A stretch of 64,000 bases of DNA from Cololabis saira (GCF_033807715.1 NC_084596.1:37224879-37288878), one strand, 5' to 3'; shown: positions 10,503-23,096, counted from the first letter of the stretch. Notes: generated by a model from the letters alone, not told the origin. A program made the numbers and translations.

Positions 10503-10768
10503 CATTTGGGAGGATGTATGTTTGTGTGACGCTGAGCTGTGGAGTCACTGGAGTTCACTGTAACTCTCTGTGTTACCAGAAGTTTGACAAACATTTGTAC
10601 ACGAGACTAAATGCTCCTGAAAGGATTGATGGAGAGATGCAGCACTTCATGTCTGATTCTGGAGGGAGAAGGTCAGAGGGTCAACTACCCTGTTACGTCA
10701 CAAACTTCACTCAAGAAACGCCTCATCTGCAATATTGTGCTGCAAAAACCACAAGTATTGTCTGCTGA
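10503..10768 (+). pseudogene. Immunoglobulin V-like exon fragment, unit 2
   Basis: Second copy of the Ig V-like frame: VTLSC, CYQK, framework-3-like segment, LQYCAAK, stop. It differs from unit 1 at several sites that change amino acids (for example Met to Arg, Phe to Ser, Ser to Pro). No start codon or leader. Confidence 0.4.
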
Positions 10769-11208
10769 GTTACTGGGGGGTCTGGTCTGGTTTGATTTAA
10801 ACCTGCATGTCTGAACATCATAAACATTTACTGTAAATAGCAGTGAAAGATATGATCAGTATTTCAGCGTAAAACTCTGATCGATGTCATCAATCACTAA
10901 ATAAAAGGAAAATAAATCCAGTTTCACCATCAAATAATGTGAATATCAAACATTCCTCCCAGTTCAGAGAGAATGTCCATGTGTGTGAATCCTCCGTTAT
11001 AATGACATGTTTATGAACATCATGTCTGCATGTGAAAGATCTCATTTGGTGCTTTTAACATGTGTTACATTTTTAATATCTTTAAAATCTGTAAAGGTTC
11101 AAATCACATTTATTGACATCTTCATCTCAGGGATTATTGTTAAAAGCTAACTTGTGTTTGTTCAGTGGTGGGTGTTGCATCATAAGGAGGTTCAGCGGTC
11201 ACAAAGGC

Positions 11209-11238
11209 GAACATTCTAGAATCCGGTCCCTATAAAAA
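11209..11238 (+). promoter_or_regulatory. Heat-shock element plus TATA box, unit 2
   Basis: GAAcaTTCtaGAA at 11209-11221 is identical to unit 1. TATAAAAA follows at 11231-11238. ATG of the coiled-coil gene is at 11406. Confidence 0.7.
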
Positions 11239-11405
11239 CCAGCATGGAACTCTGCACTGATCTGTAGTATCTTGTACCTTCAAGACGCTGCCTGTCGCGA
11301 GCTTCTCTGGTGAAAACGACGTCTAAGACTCAGAAAACACCACAGACAACGCTGCAGAACCTCTCACCAACATTTGATCCACTTCCTTCTGTCCACGTTG
11401 TTGAA

Positions 11406-12626
11406 ATGGCTTTTAGAGGACGTCCAACAACGAGACCGGGATTTGTGAGCTCTGCCAACGACGGCGCTCAATCCCAGGTCTCGGACGGTCTCGGCCAACT
11501 CCACATGGAGGAAGAAGACTGCAAAGCAGAAAACGATTTCCTGTCCGACTACAACAACAAGCTCCATCTTAAAGTTGTTGAGCTTGAGGAGGAATTGAGC
11601 ATATTTTTGATGATAAACCAGAACCTGTACTCACAAAGAACTGAACTGGAAGAGCAGGTCCAGCAGCTGCAGGAGGAGAATAAGGCCCTCCACCAGACAA
11701 AGAGAAACAACAAGAAGCTGGGCCTTAAAGTTGTTGAACTTGAGGAGGAAATGGGCAGATTTTTGCTGATAAACCAGAACATGTTCTCCCACAGAACTGA
11801 ACTGGAAGAGCAGGTCCAGCAGCTGCAGGAGGAGAACAAAGCCCTCCGTGAGACAAATAAAAAACTGTCCAAAATGGAGATTAACCATGATGAAAAGATG
11901 AAACAGGCAAGATCGTGGTTAAAGCTGAAGGAGGCTGTAACGCAACTGAAAACTGAAAGACAGCTGTTGAAAGAAAAGGAGGAAGAGGTTGCAAATGAAA
12001 AAAGGATACTGGAAGAAAGTAAGAAGCAGTATCGGGGGATGACATCCAAAGTAGAGAATGATGAGAACATCCTCAAAGAGAAACAGCAAGGTTTGGAGGA
12101 AGAGATGAGGAAAGTTACTGAGAAGAACAGAGACCTCCAAAAACAGAAAGATGAACTGGAAAATGAGAAAAAGAAAGTGGAAGAGGTCAAAAGACAGGCT
12201 GAAGAAATGAAACAAGCAATCGAGAGGGAGATGGAGTATGTGAAAGATAAGAAAAATGACTTGGTAAGACAAGGATGGCAAATGTGTGAGGACAAGAAAA
12301 CACATAAGATGGAAATAGAAGCTTTCCAAGCAGCAAAAGCTGATCTGCAGGAGAAAAGTAAAGACCTGCAACTGCTGTGGCGAACGATGAACGAGGAAAA
12401 GGCCCAGATAAGATCGATGAAGGTACAAGAAAAGGAAAATTCTCTAAAAGTACAGAAAGAGAAGAAGAGGCTCTTGAGAGAGAGAATGTTCTCAAGAGAC
12501 TACAGGAAAGAACTGGAAATGGTACTGAAGGAACTGGAGATGGAAAAGACACGAATCTTTGGCAGCACACAAGGCAAGGCCAGACAAGGCAAGTTTATTT
12601 GTATAGCACAATTCAACACAATGTAA
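11406..12626 (+). CDS. Long coiled-coil protein, unit 2 (truncated by LINE)
   Basis: 406 codons. This form keeps the 21-residue segment lost in unit 1 (GRFLLINQNMFSHRTELEEQ region), so the internal coil block occurs twice. Differences from unit 3 include Gln for Pro and His for Gln near residue 45, and Arg for Lys in TERQLL. As in unit 1, the last 17 residues and the stop come from the L2 LINE at 12573. No enzymatic domain; probable self-associating rod protein, function unknown. Preceded by the unit 2 heat-shock promoter. Confidence 0.6.
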   Translation: MAFRGRPTTRPGFVSSANDGAQSQVSDGLGQLHMEEEDCKAENDFLSDYNNKLHLKVVELEEELSIFLMINQNLYSQRTELEEQVQQLQEENKALHQTKRNNKKLGLKVVELEEEMGRFLLINQNMFSHRTELEEQVQQLQEENKALRETNKKLSKMEINHDEKMKQARSWLKLKEAVTQLKTERQLLKEKEEEVANEKRILEESKKQYRGMTSKVENDENILKEKQQGLEEEMRKVTEKNRDLQKQKDELENEKKKVEEVKRQAEEMKQAIEREMEYVKDKKNDLVRQGWQMCEDKKTHKMEIEAFQAAKADLQEKSKDLQLLWRTMNEEKAQIRSMKVQEKENSLKVQKEKKRLLRERMFSRDYRKELEMVLKELEMEKTRIFGSTQGKARQGKFICIAQFNTM

Positions 12627-13965
12627 TTCAAAGTGCTTTACATCAACATTAAAAGTGGCAAGACACAATTAAAACATAAATAACAAATAAAATGAAATAA
12701 AATGATAAGAAAAGAGGTAAAATAATAGAAAGCACAAGTTGTTAAAAAGTAAGGGCAGTAGAGTACAGCAGGTACACATCATATTCTTAAAATGGCAAGA
12801 ATTACGTTTCTATACGGTCAAAACGTACAAAGACCGGGTCAAATACATTATTACAAAAGTAATCTGTCACAATTCGTACGGTGAATTAAACCAATTTGAC
12901 AATTCTATGCCACAATGCATGTTTCCAGGTCTTATTTCACACAACAGACGGGAATTACGTTTCTATGCGGTCAAAACTTACAAAGACCGGGTCAAATACA
13001 GTATTAGAAAGAAATCTGTGCCGATTTGTGAGGTAAATCAAATCAATTTGACAATTCTACGTCAAAAAACCTGCATTCAGGGCTTATCCATAACTTTGCG
13101 CAGTTTTCAAAAGGTATTTCATTTGAGAGTACGCTTAAATAACAAATAAAATGAAATAAAATGATAAGAAAAGAGGTAAAATAATAAAAAGCACAAGTTG
13201 TTAAAAAATAAGGGCAGTAGAGTCCAGCAGGTAAGTATTTAATTTAGGAGTACGCTTCAGTAAACAGTAATGTTTTTAGTCCTGATTTAAAGGATCTACA
13301 GTTGGAGCAGACCTCAGGTCTACAGGAAGTTTGTTCCACCGGTGAGGAGCAGAATAACTGAACGCTGCCTCACCTTGCTTGGTTCTGGTTCTGGTTCTGG
13401 AACCACAACAAACCAGATCCAGATGAACCTCAGGGGTCTGGGAGCTTCATAGGAACTAACAGGTCCAGCAGGGATTTTGGTCCAAGACCATTCAGGTCTT
13501 TGTAGACCAGCAGTAAGATTTTAAACTCTATCCTTCCTCCCTCAGTGGAAGCCAGTGTACTGATTTCATGACCGGTGTAATGTGGTCCAGTTTACTGGTG
13601 TTTGTAAGGACTCTCAGCGTTCTGGATCAGCTGCAGCTGCCTGATAGATTTCTTGTTAAGGCTTGTAAAGATGCCATTGCAATAATCCAACCTACTGAAA
13701 ATGAGTGCATGGATAAGTTTTTCCGTGTCTTGTTTAGACAGAATCCCCTTAATTCTAGCAATGTTTTTCAGGTGGTAATAGGCAGATTTAGTGATAAACT
13801 TTAGATGGCTGTTGAAGTTCAGGTCTGAGTCAATAATTACACCAAGATTTCTGGCTTGATTTGTAGCTGTCAATGACATAGAGTCAAGGTGATGTTTTCC
13901 CTTTCACTTTTAGGGCCAAAAATGATCACCTCTGTTTTTTCTGCATTTAGATGGAGAACATTCTG
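12573..13965 (-). mobile_element. 5'-truncated L2-type LINE, unit 2
   Basis: Same insertion as in unit 1, at the same base of the host gene and with the same flanking GCACACAAG duplication, so it predates the duplication. RT C-terminal motifs are on the minus strand at 13592-13879; frameshifted and 5'-truncated. Contains the two-halved 136-codon ORF at 12739-13149. Confidence 0.85.
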
Positions 13966-14078
13966 GCACACAAGACACACAAGACCAAGAGTGTGCAGAA
14001 CTCAAGAGAGAGGTGGAAAACGAGAAGGAAAAGGAAGCCGCACAGAAAAAAGAGCTGCAAGAGGAGACGAATCAATGA
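13966..14078 (+). pseudogene. Severed C-terminal coding end of coiled-coil gene, unit 2
   Basis: Identical arrangement to unit 1: the coil frame resumes after the LINE and stops at TGA 14076. In this unit the original sequence continues to about 14190, past the point where the GC-rich repeat replaces it in unit 1, and still reads as charged, coil-like codons. Confidence 0.6.
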
Positions 14079-14191
14079 GATGAACAGGAGACGAAAGAAC
14101 TGGAGAAAGACAGAGACATCAAGGGTCAAGGAGACAATGAGTCAAGGAGACAATGAGAAGAAAGAAAAAGATGGGGTGGCACCATTCCCAG

Positions 14192-14930
14192 ATGTCTATG
14201 TCTTATGTTGTCAGTATGAATGGGAGGATGTTGGACCGTTTCCCCCTCCGTCTGGGGGCTCCGGCGGCGCCGGGGGCGCCCGTGGAGGTACGGTGGGGCC
14301 CTGGCCCGGCTCGGAGGGCTGGCCCCCGTCTACTGGATGGCCGGTGGGGGGACGCGGGTGTCTTATCAGGGCCGGCTTTGCTGGTCCTGCTTCCTGGCTT
14401 CGGCCTCTTCTCCCCCTCCTTCCCCCCCTACACGATTCATACGCACATAGGCGAAGGGCGGGGGGTCCGGGTCGTGGGGGGCATTGTCCCGCGTGGCCCG
14501 GCACTCCCCGCCTCACGGTTTTAACAGCAAAATAGACACTGCACATTCAACACTTAATAATAAATTTGACAAGGACACGTAGTTCGGGAGGGGGGGGGTC
14601 GGTGTCAAATCGATACTTGGCCCTCCCCCTCCCTGTTTTTATGGCATTAATCACATACACTCAACACCAGGGGCGGGAGGGGGTCCCACATCACCCGCGC
14701 TCCCTCACCGGCCTGGGAGAGGTGGGTCGGGGTACCCGGGCCCGGCGGGGCTCGCCGTGCAGCCTGGGGTGCCTTCTGGCAGTGCTGGACCCCCCCGGGG
14801 AGGGGGAAACGGTGCGTGATTGTGTGTCTGTGTCAGTGAGAATGCGGTATGGAAGGGTCCTGCCATGGAGGATTTGAGCCTCCATTGGCAGGACATCAAA
14901 ACTTAATAATAAAAAAAAAAATGATAAAGA
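14192..14930. repeat. GC-rich dispersed repeat, unit 2
   Basis: Longer copy of the unit 1 repeat, with about 200 bp (14427-14630) missing from unit 1, apparently by deletion between short CTTCCCC-type repeats. Ends in an A-rich tail. Family not recognised. Confidence 0.6.
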
Positions 14931-16441
14931 TCAGTCCGCTGAGCATCTGTTCTGTAATGTTAATATTACGGTGTCATGTTAAGCCATATCTCCTGGGATT
15001 ATTACAATATAACTGAATGTATTTACACAGAAACAGGTTTGATGTGAACTGGATACTAGATATCTCTCATAATTTTCGCTAACTTCATTTTTATTTTGCT
15101 CATGTTTATGCAACTCTTGGGGCCACATTTTCTCTGGTTAGCATGTTTTAGCCACAATATTGTTGACTTACAGATTATAACAACCATTGCAACAGCAGCT
15201 GAGTGTCTGTAATTTCTGAAATAAGCCCCGAAATGTGGTCCATCATTGTTACAAGAGGGGAGGGAAAAGCAGGAGTTCTTGTGGTTGAGGAAAGAAAAAG
15301 TTCTCTGATATCTGCAGAGAAGCTGAGATGACAACAGGTCTGTCTGAGGGAGCACGACGGACCGATACCGACGCTGAATGATCACAAGAACTCATCTGGG
15401 CTCAAACAGAACCTTTAAGGAAGCTTCAGAATGAGGAGATGTCGATTTCGATAAACAGAAATAAACACTGATGGAAACTTTAGATTTCTGATTCTGAAAT
15501 GATGCTATCTATTAAGAAGTACAACCAACATGCATTACATGGATGTTTGTTCATGCAGTAGAAGAAGAACAAAATGAATCAAAACGTTTCCTGAAAGCAG
15601 CGTTTACTAGAACCGAGATCATTTTGAGTTGACTCTTTGCAGAAGCAAGCACCTTCTAACGTTCAAGAACAGTCTGTTATATATGATATATTACCTATGA
15701 TCATTTAATATTAACAGGGAGCAAGAAAAGACATGCTGTTCAAGGCTGGAAAGACGTCCCAAAGATGTATTTCAGTGGATCAGACACATTGTAGCTGCTG
15801 AATGAGGGTGCTGCATGTTAGAATAAGGAATTGGTCTACTCATGTTCCTGGTGATCTTTCACTGTTCACTTACGTTTCAGGGAATGAGAAAGTTCTGTGT
15901 GGAGGGGCAGCGGGACTTTAGGGAGTATTTTAACACAAGACCTAAGTGTCATGGGCAGCACTAGAGGAGACTCGAGGTCTAAATGTGAACAATGCACCGT
16001 TCATAATCACTGACAGAACCAAAGTTACAACTTTCTATGTGAGCTCACGATGACACGAGTCTCAAAACCAGCGCCTCAGACGAACAGTTGCTGCTGATGT
16101 GTTGTGGCTTGGACAGATCGCAGCTAGTCCTCAGAGGAGAACAGCTATGAGAGGTTTTATTGTGGAGGAGGGGTATTTTTAAGGTTGAGGTTGTGTGTAA
16201 TAGTAATTAGGGTGGAGGTTGAGTTAAAGAATCTAAGAAACATGGTTTCATAGATGCAGCAGCTCATTGAGCTCCCTAGAAGAGGCCAGAGTGTGAGGAG
16301 GCGACTGGGAGGGAGATCCAGGAGCTGCAGTATGGAGGTGTGGACTGATGAAGAGGAGGTTACCTGAGAGGGGGAAGAGGGCGAGGATCTGGCTGGACCC
16401 CGCGCAGCTGCCGCAGGTTCCACCACAGACTCACTGGGTTC
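14931..16441. other. Non-coding block of the duplicated unit, unit 2
   Basis: Counterpart of 4471-5988. From 14977 on it is nearly identical to unit 3 from 30580. No gene recognised. Confidence 0.45.
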
Positions 16442-17324
16442 CAGTGGTGGACAGTAACGGAGTAAATTTACTTGAGTACTGTACTTAAGTACATATCCAG
16501 AGGATTTGTACTTTACTTGAGTATTAGATTTCTTTGGTACTTATTACTCTTACTTGAATACATTTCCAAGACAAATATTTTTACTTTTACTCGAGTAAAT
16601 TTCTAGGAAGGCTGAAAAGTACTCGTTACTTTCAGGTCTGCTCTTTTATCTTCTTCCCTAAAATCCTATTTTTAGACGGATATTGGGAGACAGGCACAGA
16701 GACAGACATTGGGAGACAGTTTGTTATGCTCTATATTGCTATATTATACTGGTACATGTCCTTCCTGTAAAGTTAAGTGACTTCAACATTGAGTTATTGA
16801 AAGCAGAGATGTAGTTTTTTGTAAACAGTGGTCTTTGAGGGGGATCCAGACTTAGTTGGATGGTGCAGGTTCATTTGGTTTCAGTCCATGATTGTTAATA
16901 AACTCTGCATCATCTGCTGTCCTCTTATGATGCCATTCATTTGATTTGTTTTTGGTGTTTCTGCAGGTTTTATATAACATTGTGGTTCTAAAAGCAGCAC
17001 AACAGTGCAGCTGGTTTCAAAGAGTTAATTCTCAGAAACAATAGTTAAAAGATCCTTAAATTAATTTAGAAAAAATATAGTAATTTACTGATGTGGAAAA
17101 TAAGAAATTTACTCTTACTCTTACTCTTACTCTTACTTTTACTGAAAGTAAATTTAAAAGCATTTACTTTTGGATACTTAAGTACCTTTAAAAGCAAGTA
17201 CTTTTCTACTCTTACTCGAGTAATATTTTGACTGAGCTACTTTTACTTGTAACAGAGTAAATTTTGACCAGTAGTATTTGCACTCTTACTCAAGTACTGG
17301 GGTCGAGTACTCTGTCCACCTCTG
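16442..17324. mobile_element. hAT-type non-autonomous element, unit 2
   Basis: Same ends as the unit 1 copy (CAGTGGTGGACAG ... CTGTCCACCTCTG). A reversed SINE fragment abuts its right end directly, so the right target duplication seen in unit 1 is lost. Confidence 0.8.
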
Positions 17325-17642
17325 ATTTGGATACAGAGTAATCAATTAAAAAGGACTATAAACAGATTTCAAAGTTTATTTAGACGGGACAATGCATATT
17401 CATGAACACTACATTAAGCAGTGTAAATACACAGGGTTTTAGCAGAATTTCTAGTTTCCACCCGCAGTCCCCACAAACAACCAGACACACTCACACCTAC
17501 GGCGGGCAATTTAGAATGATCAATTTACCTAGCATGCATGTTTTTGGACTATGGGAGGAAACCGGAGTACCCGGAGAAAACCCAGGCAAGCACAGGGAGA
17601 ACATGCAAACTCCACACAGAAAGGTCCTGCTGGGCCTGGGAG
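17325..17642 (-). mobile_element. tRNA-derived SINE, 5'-truncated, unit 2
   Basis: Reverse complement of the SINE at 39197-39590, starting at its 3' end (plus strand ATTTGGATACAG) and truncated before the tRNA-like promoter boxes. Present at the same place in unit 3 (32926-33243) and absent in unit 1. Confidence 0.75.
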
Positions 17643-18188
17643 TAAAAGTAATGTAAGGGGGAAAAAAGCCATTAAGGACAAAAGACATTGAAAATGAATG
17701 CATCTTAGTATAATGCAAATATATTAAAGAACCATATATGTGTACTATTGAGCATTAACATGTGTTTCAGAGAGCAGCAGATATGATGACTAGTTGTCTA
17801 TAAGTATTGTAAAGTCAAACTTCAGAGGCATGTTATCATTTATCCTAACCTTTACTGGAATGTACATCCAAGTTTAGTTGCAGGAATCTGAGGGAACGGA
17901 TGTAAGAACAAAACTGGACAAGAACATCTGAAACAACCACAACCAAATTCACTCTATCCGGATGGAGCAATTTAACTGGATAGATTTTTTTAAAGGCCGA
18001 AATGAAATAGAGTAACGAGGCTGTTTTTAAAATGTAAGGAGTAAAAAGTACAGATAATTGCGTGAAAATGTAAGGAGTAAAAGTAAAAAGTCGTCTGAAA
18101 AATAATTACTCCAGTGAAGTATAGATAACCAAAATGTATACTTAAGTAAGGTAACGAAGTATTTGTACTTCGTTACTTGACACCTCTG
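17643..18188 (-). mobile_element. Second hAT-like miniature element, unit 2
   Basis: Non-coding, with an intact terminus at 18188 that reads CAGAGGTGTCAAGTAACGAA on minus. The other end is truncated at the SINE. Copies at 6935 and 33244. Confidence 0.6.
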
Positions 18189-18432
18189 TTTACAGTAAGT
18201 ACCTGTTTAGGGAGTTTAGCAAACATAACCAACGAGTTCGTCTCCCCCCCTTAAAGTCTTTATTGTCTTAAAGAGAAACCTAGTTGGAGATGCGTCTCCA
18301 GCAGCACAGATCTCAGTGAAGTGTGATGTCCTGCATGAACTTCATCTGCAGTCCTCTGATTCACGCTGGTCTCTAATCCATTTCTTGATCCATCATCCCG
18401 GTGCAGGGGACCTCCTGATCTAATGATACCAT
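18189..18432. other. Short interval left of the Gypsy LTR, unit 2
   Basis: Identical in unit 3 (33790-34033), absent from unit 1. It contains an AATAAA-type signal on minus but no recognisable gene. Confidence 0.35.
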
Positions 18433-18623
18433 TGTGGTGCCGAAGAACGGGAGTCGGAGGCGGAGTATGAATGTTGAAAGCCGGCGCGAGCCGTTTATTA
18501 ACATCAGCCATTCAAACCACAACAACACTGAACGGGAAGCGTAACGACCGTCACTGCGCCCTATCCGGGCGGAACCACATTAACCCGCAGAGGGTTCCTA
18601 AGTGAATTATGTAACCCACTACA
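18433..18623 (-). repeat. Gypsy LTR (3' LTR), unit 2
   Basis: 191 bp, identical in layout to the LTRs at 34034 and 38148. In element orientation it begins TGTAGTGGG and ends CACCACA. Confidence 0.9.
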
Positions 18624-20315
18624 CCAGCCCCCCCAGAATTCACCCATAGTCAAAATCCCCCCGCCGCGGGGGGAACGACAGCCCGACCCCTACGGGTGCG
18701 AAAAACCGGGGTCGAGGGGGGCGGGGTCGAAGGTGCGGCCGCACCAACTGCAGAGCCGGGGGGCCGACGCGCCAACAGCGGCGCGGGCCTCTCAACCGGG
18801 GGCAGGGACGAGGGTCCAAGGGGCCGGCCCCTACGAGGGGCTTGTGCCAACTCCAATGGCCGGGAAATGTCCACGTGGGCCGGCTTAACCCTATCCACCG
18901 AGACAGTCTCAGGCCTACCGCCCATGTCCACAACCAAGCTCTTAACCCCGTGCTGCAGGACCCTAAACGGCCCGTCGTAGGGAGGGCGCAGGGGGCCGCG
19001 GTGGGCATCATGGCGAACGAACACGAAATCCGTCGAGCGCAGACTGGTGGGCACCTTGAAGGCGGGGGAGCCGTGCTGTGATGTAGGGATGGGCGTGAAC
19101 GCCCCAGCGGCCTCCAGCAGGGCGGCGCGCTGCGTGGCTGCCGACCAGGGGGCAGTGGCGCTCGGGATGAAATCCCCCGGAACCCGCAGGGTCTGCCCGT
19201 AGACCAACTCAGCAGAAGAGGACTGCAGGTCTTCCTTGGGGGCGCACCTCAGGCCCAGGAGGACCCATGGGAGTTTATCCACCCAGTTGCCATCCGTTAA
19301 GCTCGCGCGGAGGGCTGCCTTCATCGAACGGTGGAACCTCTCCACCAGGCCGTTCGCCTGGGGGTGGTAGGCCGTGGTGCGGTGTAGTTTGACCCTCAAA
19401 CCGTCCGCGACCGCGTTCCATAGCTCCGCAGTAAACTGCGGGCCGCGGTCCGAGGAGAGGTCGGAAGGGGTCCCGAAACGCGCAACCCACGTCCCGATGA
19501 ATGCCCGGGCCACGTCGGAAGAGGTTGTCGAGGCGAGGGGAATGGCCTCGGGCCAACGGGTCGTCCTGTCGACCACCGTGAGGAGATAGGTGAAGCCCTG
19601 CGAAGGGGGCAGCGGACCAACCAGGTCGACGTGAACGTGGTCGAACCTCCGCTCGGGAACAGTGAAGGTTTCAAAGGGGGCCCTGGTGTGACGGTGCACC
19701 TTAGCCCGCTGGCAGGCCACACACGCGTCGACCCACGCCCTCACGTCCTTCTTCAGCCCTTGCCACACGAACTTCTGAGAAACCAACCTAACGGTCGGCT
19801 TTCTGCCAGGGTGGGAGAGATTGTGCACCGCCTCGAACACGCCCCGCCTCCAGTCAGCAGGAACCAGCGGTCGAGGCTGGCCAGTAGAGAGGTCACACCA
19901 CAGTCTGACACCCGAGTCACCGACCGCGACCTCCTCCAGGCGCAACCCGGTGTCGGAGGCCCTGAGGGCCTGGATCCCGCGGTCCGAGGCCTGGTCCACG
20001 CTCATGCCTGCGTAGTCGACACCCAACTGGACCGCCCCTACAACCGCCCTGGAGAGGCAGTCCGCGACCACGTTGTCCTTACCGGCGACGTGTCGGACGT
20101 CGGTGGTGTACTCCGATATAAACGCCAACTGGCGCTGCTGGCGGGCAGACCACGGTTCAGCTACTTTAGACATGGAGAACGTGAGGGGTTTGTGGTCCAC
20201 GAAAGCCGTAAACTCCCGACCCTCCAGGAGGAAACGGAAGTGGCGGATTGCCAGGAAGAGGGCCAGGAGTTCCCTGTCGAACGCACTGTATTTGCGCTCT
20301 CTGGGGGTCAACTGG
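18433..20315 (-). mobile_element. Truncated Gypsy retrotransposon, unit 2
   Basis: 3' LTR plus the 3' part of pol. Left flank and orientation equal those of the complete element in unit 3, so both descend from one insertion that was duplicated. The break at 20315 leaves out the 5' LTR, gag, protease, RT and part of RNase H. About 130 bp of unassigned sequence (20316-20447) separates the break from shared unit sequence. Confidence 0.92.
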
Positions 20316-20341
20316 GATGGTGAGGTCACATGACCCAACAA
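18650..20341 (-). pseudogene. pol: Gypsy pol fragment: RNase H end and integrase
   Basis: Open from the RNase H region ([14 protein letters not shown]) through the HHCC zinc motif and the D, D, E integrase core to a GPF-type C-terminal domain. The catalytic Glu is present here (GLVERFHR), unlike the complete copy. The first ten residues come from non-element sequence. A one-base longer G run near the end changes the C-terminus relative to unit 3. Without protease, RT or a 5' LTR it cannot be autonomous. Confidence 0.9.
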
Positions 20342-20448
20342 ATCTGATCAGGTTATTTTCAGACCTGAGAAGCCCAGAGCACATTTACAGGTTATGTTTG
20401 CATTTTTGAGATGGGAGTCACTTTAGCCACTCAAAGATATCACCTGTG

Positions 20449-20833
20449 ACGCATACAAAGTGATTTTTATTTTCTACGTTACTTGGCTGGTTATTGGTGG
20501 TGCTGTATCAGCTGCTGTCCCGTTTACTTCACGTCTGCCTGGCTCTCAAATGAAGATCCAGTGCCGGGGCTGAAAACTAACGCGTGTGGTCAGAGGAGGC
20601 TCGAGACCTCTGAACACGTGCTGATCTCGCATCTTCCTCTCATTACATCTGCCATATGAAAACCAATGTCAGCGATGAGCTAGTTAGAGAAGCATGTAAT
20701 CCAAGCCCTCTTACTTGATAAGTAATCCGTTACAACACAAAGTAACTGATGTTCTTTTGCTTACTGCTGGATAGAGAAAAGACTTTCAGTTGTTCATATA
20801 TTTTCCTCCTGCTCTGTAAGCTTCAAAAAGCTG
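20449..20833. other. Shared non-coding segment, unit 2
   Basis: Counterpart of 7471-7836 in unit 1. No gene seen. Confidence 0.4.
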
Positions 20834-21117
20834 AGTTTAATAAATGTTCAGCGTGAGATACATTACCGCCTGATCATTTAAGCGCCAAGACTCCCACGAC
20901 ACTACGTACTTGTCTTAAAGTCACGCTATGTAGCAACTCTGACCACACAGGGGCATCAGATCAAATTAAAACCAGTGACAATACTGTAATCAGTGGGGAC
21001 GGTCCGGCACAATAATATCAATGATACCAGTTTGTCCCACAAAGTCATTGTGTCTTACACCAATCAATCAAACTTTATGTGTAAAACACTTTTCATGCAA
21101 CTTGAGCAACATAATGT
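20834..21117. other. Unit 2-specific interval with a LINE-tail-like end
   Basis: Mostly unassigned. Around 21060-21105 a stretch (CAATCAATCAAACTTTATGTG) resembles the reversed 3' tail of teleost L2/Rex-type LINEs. Confidence 0.35.
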
Positions 21118-21445
21118 CACGGCTGGTGTTTGTTGAGGACCCAAACGCAGGAGAGCAGGAGGCAGGAGTTGCAAAAAGCAGGGTTTATTTTAAAGAAACC
21201 AAAAACCAAAGCGCTGTTTAGCAGGATCAAAAAACACAAAACAGGGATTCAAAAAACTGGAGCAAAAACTTGGCAGGAAACATGGAGGTAGAAACAGTAC
21301 GGACCGACAGGGAGCAGGGGAAAGACAAAACCAGATATACAAAGGGGATAACGAGACACAGGTGCAGACAATCAGGGCAGATTGGAAACAGGAGGGACAG
21401 AACTGAAACTCAAAAACTGGGGGGAAGTGTCAAACCCTGACACGT
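21118..21445. repeat. Dispersed repeat (GTCACGGCTG... family), unit 2
   Basis: Related to 56425-56690: both begin with GTCAC, pass through GGACCCA..GCAGGAG, and share GAAACAGTACGGA and a GACACAGGTGCA-like block. Ends near CAAACCCTGACAC. Non-coding; family not recognised. Confidence 0.5.
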
Positions 21446-21446
21446 T

Positions 21447-21884
21447 GGCCCAATCCCAATCTCCACCCTCGCAGACTCGTAGACTTACGTGCGCGCTCCC
21501 GCACCTTGCGTAAGGGCTTAGGGCTGTTCCATTCCTCAAGTGGTCAAGTGCGCGAGGGCTCCCGGCATCCATTTTGAGCCCTTACTGCCCCCTTCCCGCA
21601 AGTCAGCATCCCAGCACACTCTGGGAAAGGGAATTACCCACAGTTCATTGCGTTGTGACATGAAAGGAGGTTACCAGGGAGAATGTAAACAAAACAGGGG
21701 GCGGAGGAAAAGGAACCATGTGCGACTGCGAGAAGAAAGTTCACCTGTAAATATAAATACATATCCCACTGGTGATTTAAATTCAGAAACTGTTGTCCCG
21801 TGATGATTTTTCAACGGCCCTATTATTTCCTTTGCAAACAAGGAGCGACCAACAAACATATTATTTAACTATTGTTCTTTGGTT

Positions 21885-21965
<81 letters not shown>

Positions 21966-23096
21966 CTCTTTTCTTTTTTTTTAGCATGTTCGAAATAACG
22001 TTTTTCATTCACTCATTCATTCATTCATTCAAAAAAAAGGACAAATGACGTTTTGGACTTTCTTCAAGACTAAAGACAAAAAGAGAGGCTGAGGGAGCTG
22101 GATGAAAAAGAGGAGGAGAGGGAAAGGAAGTGGGATGACCAGTTATCTAAGTTAATTGACATTTGTGGGAAGATGGAGGACAAAATGCAGTTTTCTTCAT
22201 CATTTTTTCATTCATAATTTGAGGTTCAATTTCATTTGTTTTCATTTTATACATTAGACAAATCCTCAATTTACCTGCTGGTGTTGAATAAACAAGACTT
22301 GCTTTTCTTTGTCTGAGTACAGTGTTTGAATTAAGATTCCCTATGTTAACAGAAATGCATACATGTAAATACTAGCAAGATAGTTTTAGATCCAACACAA
22401 ACAAGTCAGGCAGTTATTTGGTTATTAATTTATTTATGACCACAAAATTTAAACAATTTCAGCAAGTTGAACAAAAACGTTGCAGTAAATAGTAATAATA
22501 TAACTGAAATATTTAGCTCAGGTTACCATCAATTTATACGCTCTCTTACAAAAATGAAATGACATCATGCTGAAAAATGGAAAGTAATATTAGATGGTCA
22601 TAACACAGCTGGAATATTTAACTCAGTTTACACGCGCTTACAAAAAAGAAATTACTCTGTGATTGAGCCTGGTATACTGGATGCGCTGGTATGGGTAGAT
22701 TGAAAGAAAGACAATGTTAACAAGGAAATACATATTGTACTGTGCGCATGTTTAAATTGTGTTCTTTGTTGAATTTTATGCTCCTTTATATAGGCTTCCA
22801 CTTTGTTTTCAAACATCCGGATGATCATTCCCAAACTTATAATACCGGTAGGTAACATTTTGATCTGACTAGGAATTTTGTAAATTGAAATTTTAAATAA
22901 AGTTTATTGAAAAAAAAACAAAAAAACAGACGTTTTTATCTGACTTGTTTCCAGCTTCTGCTAAGTGTGTCCCATTCCTATTTATACCATTTGGAGCCCT
23001 CACATCCTCGCACACTTGATCACGTGACGCTGACGTCACTGAAAGTCTATGAGGGCTCAGGGCTTGAGGGTTTAGGGTGGAGTTTGGGATTGGGCC
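21447..23096. mobile_element. Non-autonomous DNA transposon with GGCCCAATCCC termini
   Basis: Terminal inverted repeats GGCCCAATCCCAATCTCCA (left) and TGGAGTTTGGGATTGGGCC (right) bound 1.65 kb. Around 22080-22190 there is a charged, coil-like fragment (RLRELDEKEEERERKWDD), as in the C-terminus of Myb-like accessory proteins of Harbinger-type elements. No transposase is seen and target duplications are unclear. It contains an (AT)n tract at 21885-21962. Superfamily not settled. Confidence 0.6.
21885..21962. repeat. (AT)n microsatellite
   Basis: About 39 uninterrupted AT dinucleotides inside the DNA transposon. Confidence 0.95.

Noticed and set aside
11549..12295. Minus-strand frames (up to 248 codons, Ser/Phe/Leu-rich) opposite the coiled-coil genes
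   Set aside because: Antisense shadows of Glu/Lys/Gln-rich coil codons; same effect in all three units.
21793..21984. 63-codon frame ending in Tyr-Ile repeats
   Set aside because: Translation of the (AT)n tract.
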